22,838 nucleotides of DNA from DASTGO01 sp035719045 (GCA_035719045.1 DASTGO010000560.1:1-22838), one strand, 5' to 3'; positions 8,275 through 16,721 are shown, numbered from the stretch's first letter. Numbers and translations: made by a program. Notes: a model not told the origin generated them from the sequence alone.

Positions 8275-10495
8275 AGGCGTCGATACGGTCGCGGTCCAGC
8301 CGGCTGGCGCCCTCGACGATGAAGTCCTTGCGCGGGGCCACGTCGTTGCCCATGAGCAGGTCGAACACCCGCTCGGCAGCGGCTGCGTCCGTGACCGTGA
8401 CCCGCCGGAGGGTCCGCTGCCGGGGGTCCATCGTGGTCTCCGCGAGCTGGTGGGCGTCCATCTCACCCAGACCCTTGTACCGCTGGATCGGGTCCTTCCA
8501 GCGGCGGCCCTTCTTCTCCAGTTGCGCGAGGGTCCGGTGCAGTTCGGCTTCGCTGTAGGTGTAGACGTACTCGTTCTTCTGCCGCCCGGTCCCGATCACC
8601 TCGATCCGGTGCAGGGGCGGCACGGCGGCGTACACCCGGCCGGCGTCCACCAGCGGGCGCATGTACCGGAAGAACAGGGTGAGCAGCAGGGTCCGGATGT
8701 GCGCGCCGTCGACATCGGCGTCCGTCATCAGGATGACCTTGCCGTAGCGAGCCGCCTGAAGGTCGAACGTCCGCCCGGAGCCGGCGCCGACGACCTGGAT
8801 GATCGCCGCGCACTCGGCGTTCTTGAGCATGTCCGAGATGGACGCCTTCTGAACGTTGAGGATCTTGCCGCGGATCGGCAGCAGTGCCTGGAACTCCGAG
8901 CTGCGGGCCAGCTTCGCGGTGCCCAGCGCGCTGTCCCCCTCCACGATGAACAGTTCCGAGCGGTCGACGTCGTCGCTGCGGCAGTCGGCGAGCTTGGCCG
9001 GCAGCGAGGAGGTCTCCAGGGCGTTCTTCCGGCGCTGGGTCTCCTTGTGCTGGCGGGCGGTCACCCGGGTCCGCATCGCCCCGACGACCTTCTCCAGCAG
9101 CAGGCCGGCCTGCGCCTTCTCGGCCCGCTTCGTCGAGGTGAGCAGAGCGGTCAGCTCACGGTCGACCACCCGGGAGACGATGCCGCGCACCGCCGCCGTC
9201 CCGAGCACCTCCTTGGTCTGACCCTCGAACTGAGGCTCCGCGAGCCGGACGGTGACGACGGCAGTCAGGCCCTCCATCACGTCGTCCTTCTCGATCTTGT
9301 CGTCCTTGACCGAGTACTTCAGCCGACGGGCGTTCTCCTCGATGATCTTGCGGAAGGACTTCACCAGTGCCTGCTCGAAGCCGGCGACATGGGTGCCGCC
9401 CTTGGGCGTGGCGATGATGTTGACGAAGGACCGCAGCTCGGTGTCATACCCGGTACCCCAGCGCAGCGCGACGTCCACGACGCACTCCCGCTGGACCTCC
9501 TGCGGGGTCATGTGCCCCCGCTCGTCCAGCACCGGGACGGTCTCGTGGAAGTGTCCGGTGCCCTGCAGCCGCCAGACGTCGGTGACCGCGGGATCGGTGG
9601 CCAGGAACTCGGCGAACTCCCCGATCCCGGCGTCGTGCAGGAACCGCTCCTCGTGCGGGCCGTGCTCCCCCGGGGTGCCGGGCAGCCGCCGCTCGTCCCG
9701 CAGCACCAGCTCCAGCCCGGGGACCAGGTAGCTGGTCTGCCGGGCCCGGGTGACCAGCTCGTCGTAGGAGAAGGCGGCTTCCTTGAGGAAGATCTGCCGG
9801 TCGGCCCAGTAGCGCACCCGGGTGCCGGTGACGCCGCGCTTGACCGAACCGGCCACCCGCAGCTGTGAGGAGTCCACGAACGGGGTGAAGGCGGCCTCGG
9901 GGTCGGGACCGCCACGGCCGTCGGCGAACACGCCCGGCTCGCCGCGGTGGAAGCTCATCGCCCAGGTCTTGCCGCCGCGGTCGACCTCGACGTCGAGCCG
10001 CAGGGACAGGGCGTTGACCACGCTCGCGCCGACCCCGTGCAGGCCGCCGGACGCCGCATAGGACCCGCCGCCGAACTTGCCCCCGGCGTGCAGCTTCGTG
10101 AAGACCACCTCGACGCCGGACAGACCCGTCTTCGGCTCGACGTCGACCGGGACGCCACGGCCGTCGTCCCGGACCTCGACCGAGCCGTCGGCGTGCAGCA
10201 CGACCTCGATGCTCCGGCAGTGCCCGGCCAGGGCCTCGTCCACGGAGTTGTCGATGATCTCCCAGAGGCAGTGCATGAGCCCCCGGGAGTCGGTGGTGCC
10301 CACGTACATGCCGGGGCGTTTGCGGACCGCGTCGAGCCCCTCCAGGACCGACAGGTGCCGGGCGGTGTAGTCGGAGCCGGACCCACGGGCCGCCCGCGGC
10401 GTGGCCGCCCGGCCGTTCACGGTCACGTCGGCGCCGTCGCGGTGGACGGTGACGCCGCGTGCACTGCGGTCGGCTGCGGCGGGCTGCGCGGACAC
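8273..10495 (-). CDS. parE: DNA topoisomerase IV subunit B-like (ParE / second GyrB paralogue)
   Basis: This 740-residue GHKL-ATPase type IIA topoisomerase subunit has an N-terminal extension of about 40 residues. It is followed by LSVLEGLDAVRKRPGMYVG. The ATP site includes EIIDNSVDEA (E79 catalytic, N83 Mg-binding), DDGRGVPVD and GLHGVGASVVNALS. The TOPRIM domain has VEGDSALGTAKLARSSEF, PIRGKILNVQKA and the metal-binding DADVDGAHIRTLLL. The C-terminal QRYKGLGEMDAHQL is conserved. The start is GTG 10495 with AGGAGG at 10509-10504, 8 nt away. The protein works with the parC product in ATP-dependent decatenation. ParE rather than gyrB is chosen because no recF/dnaN/gyrA neighbourhood is present, whereas a degenerate-box ParC and sigA are nearby, as remembered for the Streptomyces hrdB region. 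Confidence 0.9.
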   Translation of the reverse strand: MSAQPAAADRSARGVTVHRDGADVTVNGRAATPRAARGSGSDYTARHLSVLEGLDAVRKRPGMYVGTTDSRGLMHCLWEIIDNSVDEALAGHCRSIEVVLHADGSVEVRDDGRGVPVDVEPKTGLSGVEVVFTKLHAGGKFGGGSYAASGGLHGVGASVVNALSLRLDVEVDRGGKTWAMSFHRGEPGVFADGRGGPDPEAAFTPFVDSSQLRVAGSVKRGVTGTRVRYWADRQIFLKEAAFSYDELVTRARQTSYLVPGLELVLRDERRLPGTPGEHGPHEERFLHDAGIGEFAEFLATDPAVTDVWRLQGTGHFHETVPVLDERGHMTPQEVQRECVVDVALRWGTGYDTELRSFVNIIATPKGGTHVAGFEQALVKSFRKIIEENARRLKYSVKDDKIEKDDVMEGLTAVVTVRLAEPQFEGQTKEVLGTAAVRGIVSRVVDRELTALLTSTKRAEKAQAGLLLEKVVGAMRTRVTARQHKETQRRKNALETSSLPAKLADCRSDDVDRSELFIVEGDSALGTAKLARSSEFQALLPIRGKILNVQKASISDMLKNAECAAIIQVVGAGSGRTFDLQAARYGKVILMTDADVDGAHIRTLLLTLFFRYMRPLVDAGRVYAAVPPLHRIEVIGTGRQKNEYVYTYSEAELHRTLAQLEKKGRRWKDPIQRYKGLGEMDAHQLAETTMDPRQRTLRRVTVTDAAAAERVFDLLMGNDVAPRKDFIVEGASRLDRDRIDA

Positions 10496-10843
10496 GTGCG
10501 GTGCCTCCTGGCTCGGCGGACCGGCAGATCACCCGGCGACCGCCGCATGACCGGAGACGCCCGGTGCGGGATGGTCGCCCGGATCCACCAGCGGGGGACG
10601 CGGACGGCAAACGGGTGAGCGTTCGCCTGATCGAGGCTACCCGGACCCTCCGACAGCCGGTGCCGGGGACCAGCCGACACGCGGAATCCACCCCCTCCCG
10701 GACACCTCGGGCGGGGCTACGCGGACAGCGAACGAAACCTGATGGCTCTGCCCGGGAAGGCATCAACCTGCTTCACTGTTGTCACGGGCAGACCGCGAAC
10801 CCCGCGAAGCCGCCCACTGAGGGGCACGAGGAGGCTACGACAC
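10496..10843. other. Divergent intergenic region between parE and DUF7455 gene
   Basis: This 348-bp region carries the parE ribosome site (AGGAGG on minus, 10509-10504) and the DUF7455 ribosome site (GAGGAGG, 10828-10834). An inverted repeat TCTGCCCG / CGGGCAGA (10747-10754 and 10785-10792, 30-nt loop) would fall in the DUF7455 leader. No convincing -35/-10 pair was found for either gene, and no additional ORF is supported. Confidence 0.5.
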
Positions 10844-11071
10844 GTGACTGCCGCAATCGCATCAGCGTCCCTGACCGCAGCCGACCGCTGCGACCGGTGC
10901 GGCGCGCGCGCCTACGTGCGAGTAGTGCTTCCCGGAGGCGGAGAGCTGCTCTTCTGTGCTCACCACGGCCGGGCTCACGAAGCTGCGCTGCGGGCCCGCG
11001 AGGCCGAGATCCACGACGAGTCGCACGCTTTGACCGAGACGCCCACCACTGCGCCCGATGGTGAACACTGA
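10844..11071 (+). CDS. Small zinc-ribbon-like protein, DUF7455 family
   Basis: This is a 75-residue protein of unknown function conserved in Actinobacteria next to the principal sigma factor gene (family knowledge). The core runs from LTAADRCDRCGARAYVRVVL to ELLFCAHHGRAHE. CxxC and CxHH pairs of this kind are likely to bind one zinc ion. The start is GTG 10844 (VTAAIASASL), backed by the strong GAGGAGG at 10828-10834 nine nt upstream; an earlier in-frame ATG at 10742 gives an Arg/Pro-rich leader with no ribosome site and is rejected. It is divergent from parE and followed by two inverted repeats before the DUF456 gene. The size and ribbon would suit a nucleic-acid or protein-binding role, but no function is shown by sequence. 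Confidence 0.88.
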   Translation: MTAAIASASLTAADRCDRCGARAYVRVVLPGGGELLFCAHHGRAHEAALRAREAEIHDESHALTETPTTAPDGEH

Positions 11072-11096
11072 CGCTGAGTAGCAACAGACCTGAGTC

Positions 11097-11157
11097 GATC
11101 GACCCGCCGAGCCGGCGTTTCAGGGCTTCCTGGGACCGCCCGACCGGCGGGTCGATC
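11097..11157. repeat. 13-bp perfect inverted repeat downstream of DUF7455 gene
   Basis: GATCGACCCGCCG (11097-11109) is exactly complementary to CGGCGGGTCGATC (11145-11157), with a 35-nt loop. It could be a long-looped terminator or a protein-binding site between the DUF7455 and DUF456 genes. Confidence 0.7.
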
Positions 11158-11181
11158 CGTCTTCGGACCCGGACAAGACGG
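11157..11181 (+). terminator. Hairpin just before the DUF456 gene
   Basis: CCGTCTT (11157-11163) pairs perfectly with AAGACGG (11175-11181), with an 11-nt loop. It abuts the larger inverted repeat and ends only 3 nt before the GGGGG stretch (11184-11188) that could be the DUF456 ribosome site. It may therefore influence translation rather than terminate. Confidence 0.4.
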
Positions 11182-11204
11182 ACGGGGGAATCATCCTGAG
11201 CCCT

Positions 11205-11696
11205 GTGACCTTGATCACGGCGGTTATGATCATCATCGGCCTGGCTGGCATCGTCGTCCCGGTCCTGCCGGGCCTGCTGCTGGTCTGGGCCGGGGTGGCG
11301 GTGTGGGGTGTCGTCCGGCATGACACGGCCGGGTGGGTGACGCTGGGCCTGGCCACCCTGCTGACCGTGATCGGGCTGGTCGTGAAGTACCTCCTGCCCG
11401 GCCGGAGACTGCGGGCCGACGGCGTCGGCTGGCCCACCCTGGCCGCGGGGGCGGCTCTGGGCGTGGTCGGCTTCTTCGTGATTCCGGTCGTGGGGGTGGT
11501 GGTCGGGTTCGTGCTGGGGATCTACCTCGCCGAGAGGCTGCGGCTTGCGCCCGCCGGCGGTCCCGGCTCCACCGGCCTGACACCCTGGGCGTCCACCCGG
11601 GCGGCCCTGGTCGCCGTCGGCTGGAGCGTGGTGATCGAACTGACCACCGGTCTGCTGGTGGCCGGCACCTGGGTCGCCGGGGCCGTACTCGCCTGA
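11205..11696 (+). CDS. DUF456 family integral membrane protein
   Basis: This 163-residue, strongly hydrophobic protein matches the DUF456 pattern. An N-terminal helix pair reads VMIIIGLAGIVVPVLPGLLLVWAGVAVWG, with the family's IVVPVLPG turn. Further membrane helices lie at about 45-63, 79-107 and 130-158. Gly-rich segments (GVVGFFVIPVVGVVVGFVLGIYLAE) are typical. Function is unknown. GTG 11205 is used here, but the best ribosome-like sequence (GGGGG, 11184-11188) is spaced 7 nt from an in-frame CTG at 11196, so translation may begin there (MSPVTL...). It lies on the same strand as DUF7455 and converges on sigA, from which it is separated by a terminator. Confidence 0.85.
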   Translation: MTLITAVMIIIGLAGIVVPVLPGLLLVWAGVAVWGVVRHDTAGWVTLGLATLLTVIGLVVKYLLPGRRLRADGVGWPTLAAGAALGVVGFFVIPVVGVVVGFVLGIYLAERLRLAPAGGPGSTGLTPWASTRAALVAVGWSVVIELTTGLLVAGTWVAGAVLA

Positions 11697-11800
11697 TCGG
11701 GCTGGCCTGATCGGACGCCCTCCTCGCCCCGCCGCCCGACTCCCCCCACAGGCTCGGCCCCACCGCCCGGCGTACGCCTGACATCGTCCGGGGACGGCGC

Positions 11801-11832
11801 GAGGCCCCGGTGCCCAACGGCACCGGGGCCTC
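11801..11832. terminator. Bidirectional terminator between DUF456 and sigA
   Basis: GAGGCCCCGGTGCC (11801-11814) and GGCACCGGGGCCTC (11819-11832) form a perfect 14-bp stem with a CAAC tetraloop. It lies between two convergent genes, 30 bp from the sigA stop. Confidence 0.9.
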
Positions 11833-11862
11833 GTCGCGCAGGACGTGAGCCGGTCGCGCTGG

Positions 11863-13431
<1,569 letters not shown>

Positions 13432-13554
13432 GGACAACCTTTCGTCGTGCTGAACGGGCCAGTGGCGTCCCCGGGCAGGGACTGACGCGGGTCTCAACGA
13501 CGGATCGCACCTGGTTTGTGCCCGATTCCGCCGGTCAACTGTTCATTGTTGCAT

Positions 13555-13584
13555 GCCGTACACCCACGTGACGTCGTGAGACAA
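13555..13584 (-). promoter_or_regulatory. Candidate sigA promoter and leader region
   Basis: On the minus strand TTGTCT (13584-13579) is followed after 18 nt by TACGGC (13560-13555), a near -35/-10 pair. It would give a leader of roughly 115 nt before GTG 13431. The -10 lacks the usual final T, so this is tentative. The remainder of the 13432-13689 gap shows no ORF I can support. Confidence 0.3.
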
Positions 13585-13689
13585 CCATCCCGGGCAGCGC
13601 GCCGCATGGTCACCTTCCCCCGCCACCTTCTCGGTCAGCCCCGATGAGGGGGTGCAGGCCTCCCCGGCGACGAGCACCGACCCGATGGT

Positions 13690-14064
13690 TCACCGGAGTT
13701 GTCCGTTCCGCCCCGTCGGGGAGACGGCCTCCCGCCACAACGCTGCCGCGTCCCCACCGTAGTCCCGGACCACTGCGGCGCGGACCACTGCGGCGACCTG
13801 CGCCTGCACCGCTCGGCCATGCTGCGTGGAAAGCGGAAACCGGTGCAGGATGGGCGGACCCGCCATGACCGTGACGAACCGTTGCAGGTCCGCCCCCGGC
13901 GATCACCCGGCGTCGAGCGGGTCGTCGCCGAGCCGGTCCGCGAGCAACCGAGAGCCCGTGAACGTCTTCTCCGTCGGGATCCGCTGATCCCTGTCGGCAC
14001 CCGACAACTCACCAGGAACTGGCCTCCAGGAGCAGGGCGCCGACAACACGAGTCAGCCCGCCTC
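13690..14064 (-). pseudogene. Broken HhH-GPD-type base-excision DNA repair glycosylase
   Basis: On the minus strand one frame reads DQRIPTEKTFTGSRLLADR, then LGDDPLDAG, a stop at 13905-13903, and PGADLQRFVTVMAGPPILHR onward to YGGDAAALWREA, ending at a stop at 13692-13690. This follows, in order, the N-terminal half of the roughly 195-residue actinobacterial HhH-GPD repair proteins (motifs of the DQQIPMEKAF, PPALHRYP and YDGDAAALW type). Before DQRIP, matching pieces occur in other frames: LTRVVGALLLEAS and LVSCRV (14060-14000), which implies at least two frameshifts. A 15-bp tandem duplication (13766-13795) adds five residues before DYGG. The C-terminal half with the HhH-GPD catalytic motif is absent. 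The gene is therefore decayed; the family assignment rests on remembered motifs. Confidence 0.72.
13766..13795. repeat. 15-bp exact tandem duplication in the HhH-GPD pseudogene
   Basis: CGGACCACTGCGGCG occurs twice head to tail (13766-13780 and 13781-13795). It doubles the peptide RAAVV in the relic frame. Confidence 0.9.
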
Positions 14065-14256
14065 GTCCCATTCCTGGAGCAGTGCACGAGCCAAGCCCTG
14101 CGCACTGACGAAGTAGTCCGACAACACCGGCGGCAGGTGAGGCACGATCCGATCAAGGCCGGCCGCGACCTTCCGCAGGATCTGCAACTGCCACTCGTCC
14201 TCACCGTACGGCTCGCCGAGGAAGTGAACGACACAGCCGTGGAGGTCGAGGTCCAC
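14053..14256 (-). CDS. Small orphan protein of 67 residues, unrecognised
   Basis: I do not recognise this protein. The frame reads VDLDLHGCVVHFLGEPYGED, then EWQLQILRKVAAGLDRIVPH, then LPPVLSDYFVSAQGLARALL and QEWDEAG. It looks genuinely coding: balanced composition, amphipathic helices, and none of the Arg/Pro/Gly excess seen in shadow frames. GTG 14256 is preceded by GGAGG (14267-14263) with a 6-nt gap, a good ribosome site. Its stop overlaps the beginning of the broken HhH-GPD gene, as expected of two genes once translated together. It may be an intact small gene or the surviving 3' part of a larger one, since upstream sequence belongs to the opposite-strand relic. Confidence 0.5.
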   Translation of the reverse strand: MDLDLHGCVVHFLGEPYGEDEWQLQILRKVAAGLDRIVPHLPPVLSDYFVSAQGLARALLQEWDEAG

Positions 14257-14333
14257 CAGGAGCCTCCGCCAGCAGCGTCTGTTCCCGATTCGCGTCCCCT
14301 CCCGGCGTTCCCTGAGTGGCCGGGGCGACCTCG

Positions 14334-14488
14334 CGAGCCCAGACCCCGGACCTGCGTGGGTTCCCCTGCCGCTGCGCACCGGCAGACAGATCCTGGAACG
14401 GCTGGAGGACTGCGGGTTCCGGGTGGACGTTCGGCTGGGGAACCCTCACCCCAGCGATCCGCCACATGACCGGGAGGTCCTGACCTGA
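14334..14488 (+). pseudogene. Orphan C-terminal gene fragment upstream of the VOC gene
   Basis: In plus frame 2 the stretch VPLPLRTGRQILERLEDCGF, then RVDVRLGNPHPSDPPHDREVLT and a TGA at 14486-14488, has coding-like composition. It has no ATG, GTG or TTG start before a stop at 14225. It is probably the 3' remnant of a gene whose front was lost by rearrangement. Its stop overlaps the putative CTG start of the VOC gene (CTGA), as in translational coupling. The family is not recognised. Confidence 0.4.
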
Positions 14489-14715
14489 CCAGCAAGTTCA
14501 CCGCGTTGGCGATCGACTGTGCCGATCCTCACGGTCTCGCCCGGTTCTGGTGCGTTGTCCTCGGCTACCAGGTGCACGACGAGGACGACGAGGTCCGTCG
14601 TCTGCTCGACCTCGGCGCCCGGCACACCGACGTCGGCCAGGGCGACGAGCGCTGGGTCGTGCTCGCCGATCCGGAGGGGAACGAGTTCTGCGTCCTGGCC
14701 GACCGCCGACCCTGA
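14485..14715 (+). CDS. VOC/glyoxalase-like protein with an internal deletion (76 aa)
   Basis: The N-terminal half (TSKFTALAIDCADPHGLARF, then WCVVLGYQV) and the C-terminal half (DEVRRLLDLGARHTDVGQGD, then WVVLADPEGNEFCVL) match the two ends of the roughly 120-residue glyoxalase-like (Glyoxalase_6 type) VOC proteins. The middle 45-50 residues, normally holding the second and third strands and a KNRLHLD-type motif, are missing. At the join GACGAGG occurs twice (14578-14584 and 14587-14593), consistent with deletion between short repeats. The natural start appears to be CTG 14485 with GGGAGG 7 nt upstream, overlapping the preceding stop; TTG 14506 is an alternative (70 aa). A complete VOC fold cannot form from one such chain, so it is probably non-functional. 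Confidence 0.6.
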   Translation: MTSKFTALAIDCADPHGLARFWCVVLGYQVHDEDDEVRRLLDLGARHTDVGQGDERWVVLADPEGNEFCVLADRRP

Positions 14716-14717
14716 TC

Positions 14718-14753
14718 GCCGGGGCCCGCGCGGATCCGTGACCGGGCCCCGGC
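14718..14753. terminator. Bidirectional terminator between VOC gene and chemoreceptor
   Basis: GCCGGGGCCC (14718-14727) and GGGCCCCGGC (14744-14753) form a perfect 10-bp stem with a 16-nt loop, in the 48-bp gap between convergent stop codons. Confidence 0.8.
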
Positions 14754-14763
14754 TCTCAGCGGT

Positions 14764-16449
14764 TCAGAGCCGGAAGACCGAGACGGTCTCGCGCAGCTCG
14801 GCGGACATCCGGGCCAGGTCGGTGGCGGCGGACTGGGCCTCGCAGATACCTCCGCTGGCCGACTGGGCGGCAGCCGCCACATGCTCGATGTTCCGGGTGA
14901 TCTGGCCGGCCCCCTGCGACGCCTCGTTGACGCTGCGGGCCATCTCCCCCGTGGTCGCGGTCTGCTCCTCGACGGCCGAGGCAATGGTGGCCTGGAAGTC
15001 GTTCACCTGAGTGATCACCTCGCTGATCTTCGAGACCACCGCCACCGCGGAGTCGGTGTCCGCCTGGATGGCCTCGATCCGACGGGAGATGTCCTCGGTG
15101 GCGCGGGCGGTCTCCTGCGCCAGGTCCTTGACCTCGCTGGCGACGACGGCGAACCCCTTGCCGGCGTCCCCGGCGCGGGCCGCCTCGATCGTGGCGTTGA
15201 GCGCCAACAGGTTCGTCTGCTCCGCGATCGAGGTGATGACCTTGACGACCTCACCGATCTGCCGGCTGGACTCCCCGAGCTGGGCGATCGTCTCGGTCGC
15301 GGCACGGGCCTCGCCGGCCGCCTGCTGCGCCACGTGCAGGGCCCGGCTCGTGGACACCGAGATCTCCCGGATGCTGGAGTCCATCTCCTCGGTCGCCGCC
15401 GCCACGGACTGCACGTTGCGGGTGACCTGCTCGGAGGCAGCGGCGGCCGTTCCCGACTCGGCACTGGTCTCCTCGGCGCTCGCCGCCACCTGGGCGGAGA
15501 CCGTGGCGAGTTCCTCGGCGCTGCCCGCCAGCGCGGTGGAGGTCCCGGCGATGGCGGTGACCGAGGCCCGCAGGTTGGTCATCGTCGCGGTCAGCGCGGC
15601 CGCCATCTGGCCGATCTCGTCATGGGAGGCGACCCCGACCTCGCAGGCGGTCAGATCGCCCTCTCCCAGCCGCCTGAGGGCGTCCCGGACCCGCACGATC
15701 TGGGCGACGATCACCCCGCTCATCCAGATCCCCAGCCCCAGCAGCACGATCACCCCGACCGCGAGCGCCAGCAGCAGGGACCAGCGGGCGGAACCGGCGG
15801 TGCTGTCGGCGCGTGCGGCCGAGTCCTTCAGGGCGGTGGTGAACCGTTCGCCGACCGTGTCGAAGTCCGTCGCCACCTTGTCCATCTGGGAGCCGTACTC
15901 GCCCAGGGTCAGGTCGGTGAGCGCTTCGGTCTGGGCCTGGGTGAGGTCCGTTCGCTGGGCGGTGGGCTTGATCCGCTGCTCGAAGAACGTCCGGGCGTTG
16001 GCGAGGTCGGCCCTGAGCTGCTCGACGGCGGCCTTCTGCTCCGGGGTGTGGATGTTGCCCGACACAGCGGTCAGCGCGTCATCGAGTTGACCGGTGACCG
16101 TGTCCAGGCTCTTGAGGGTGGCGCTGACCTGGGTGTCGGTGTGCGCCACCACGAGCTGCAGGGTGAGCCGCCGGTAGCGTGCCGCGAACAGTTGGCCCTG
16201 CACGGCCGCCACCGCCGGTTTGGCGCCCTCGTTGACCAGTGCCGTGGTTGCCTGCTGCTGCGACCCCAGGGCCTGGATCCCGACCACGACGCAGACCACC
16301 GTCACGGTGAGCGCCAGGCCGATCAGAGCCATGAACTTGCCACGCATCGACAACCGGTCCAGGACCGCGGCGGGCCCCCTCGCGTCCGAGGTCCGGGCCG
16401 TTCTCCCGGCCACCCACTGGGCATCCATGATCGCGTCCAGGCCCGACAT
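14764..16449 (-). CDS. Methyl-accepting chemotaxis protein
   Basis: This 561-residue transmembrane chemoreceptor has a cytosolic N-terminal tail of about 37 residues. TM1 lies at about 38-61 (FMALIGLALTVTVVCVVVG). A helical periplasmic sensor of the four-helix-bundle type occupies about 65-220, and TM2 about 223-248 (LLLALAVGVIVLLGLGIWM). A HAMP linker follows (VRDALRRLGEGDLTACEVG, then HDEIGQMAAAL). The long methylation/signalling coiled coil has the conserved hairpin tip IAEQTNLLALNATIEAARAG, then GKGFAVVASEVKDLA, which contacts CheA and CheW. ATG 16449 is chosen because GAGGAG lies 9 nt upstream; the ATG at 16458 directly abuts it. No che genes are nearby, so it is an orphan receptor. The ligand is unknown. 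The leader contains an 11-bp hairpin. Confidence 0.93.
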   Translation of the reverse strand: MSGLDAIMDAQWVAGRTARTSDARGPAAVLDRLSMRGKFMALIGLALTVTVVCVVVGIQALGSQQQATTALVNEGAKPAVAAVQGQLFAARYRRLTLQLVVAHTDTQVSATLKSLDTVTGQLDDALTAVSGNIHTPEQKAAVEQLRADLANARTFFEQRIKPTAQRTDLTQAQTEALTDLTLGEYGSQMDKVATDFDTVGERFTTALKDSAARADSTAGSARWSLLLALAVGVIVLLGLGIWMSGVIVAQIVRVRDALRRLGEGDLTACEVGVASHDEIGQMAAALTATMTNLRASVTAIAGTSTALAGSAEELATVSAQVAASAEETSAESGTAAAASEQVTRNVQSVAAATEEMDSSIREISVSTSRALHVAQQAAGEARAATETIAQLGESSRQIGEVVKVITSIAEQTNLLALNATIEAARAGDAGKGFAVVASEVKDLAQETARATEDISRRIEAIQADTDSAVAVVSKISEVITQVNDFQATIASAVEEQTATTGEMARSVNEASQGAGQITRNIEHVAAAAQSASGGICEAQSAATDLARMSAELRETVSVFRL

Positions 16450-16476
16450 GGCCCTCATCTCCTCACGGCTGAACCG

Positions 16477-16502
16477 CCCGGGGCCGGCCGTCCGGCCCCG
16501 GG
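16477..16502 (-). repeat. Stable hairpin upstream of the chemoreceptor start
   Basis: CCCGGGGCCGG (16477-16487) and CCGGCCCCGGG (16492-16502) form a perfect 11-bp stem with a 4-nt loop, 27 nt upstream of ATG 16449. It could act in the mRNA leader or as an upstream terminator-like element. Confidence 0.75.
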
Positions 16503-16650
16503 ATCACGCAGCGCGCCCGGTCCCGAGGCACTGCGCGGCAGGCGATCCGGGGCGGACCTCCTGGGCGCTGCGGGCACTCCGGGGTTGTGGGCGGGCACAT
16601 CCCTAGCTCGGAAGCCAGGTGCCAGTGCTTGAGCCCGGCGGCGGCGGTCA

Positions 16651-16704
16651 CAGCGGCGGCCGTGGCACGGGAGACGGCTGTCGCAGCGGCGGCCGTGGCA
16701 CGGG
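16651..16704. repeat. 21-bp direct repeat upstream of the HAD gene
   Basis: An identical 21-bp sequence starting CAGCGGCGGCCG occurs at 16651-16671 and 16684-16704, separated by 12 bp (33-bp period). The second copy covers the expected -35 area of the HAD promoter. Confidence 0.88.
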
Positions 16705-16715
16705 TGCCGCTGCCC

Positions 16716-16721
16716 TACCCT
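16716..16721 (+). promoter_or_regulatory. -10 element of a leaderless HAD transcript
   Basis: TACCCT matches TANNNT and ends 6 nt before ATG 16728. Transcription would then begin at or beside the A of the start codon. No Shine-Dalgarno sequence or consensus -35 is visible. Confidence 0.55.

Noticed and set aside
8123..9868. A 581-codon plus-strand frame opposite parE
   Set aside because: Composition (Leu, Gly, Asp, Val, Gln) is that of a reverse-complement shadow; parE motifs on the minus strand are unambiguous.
4801..10495. Calling the topoisomerase pair gyrA and gyrB
   Set aside because: The A subunit lacks a proper GyrA box, the genes are not adjacent in gyrB-gyrA order, no dnaN/recF lies nearby, and sigA proximity fits the second actinobacterial pair.
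13635..14501. A 288-codon minus-strand frame covering the decayed island
   Set aside because: It is Arg/Ser/Cys-rich and unlike any protein. The meaningful pieces (HhH-GPD segments, the 67-residue ORF) lie mainly in the other frames.
14881..16632. A 583-codon plus-strand frame opposite the chemoreceptor
   Set aside because: Antisense shadow; the minus strand encodes a textbook chemoreceptor.
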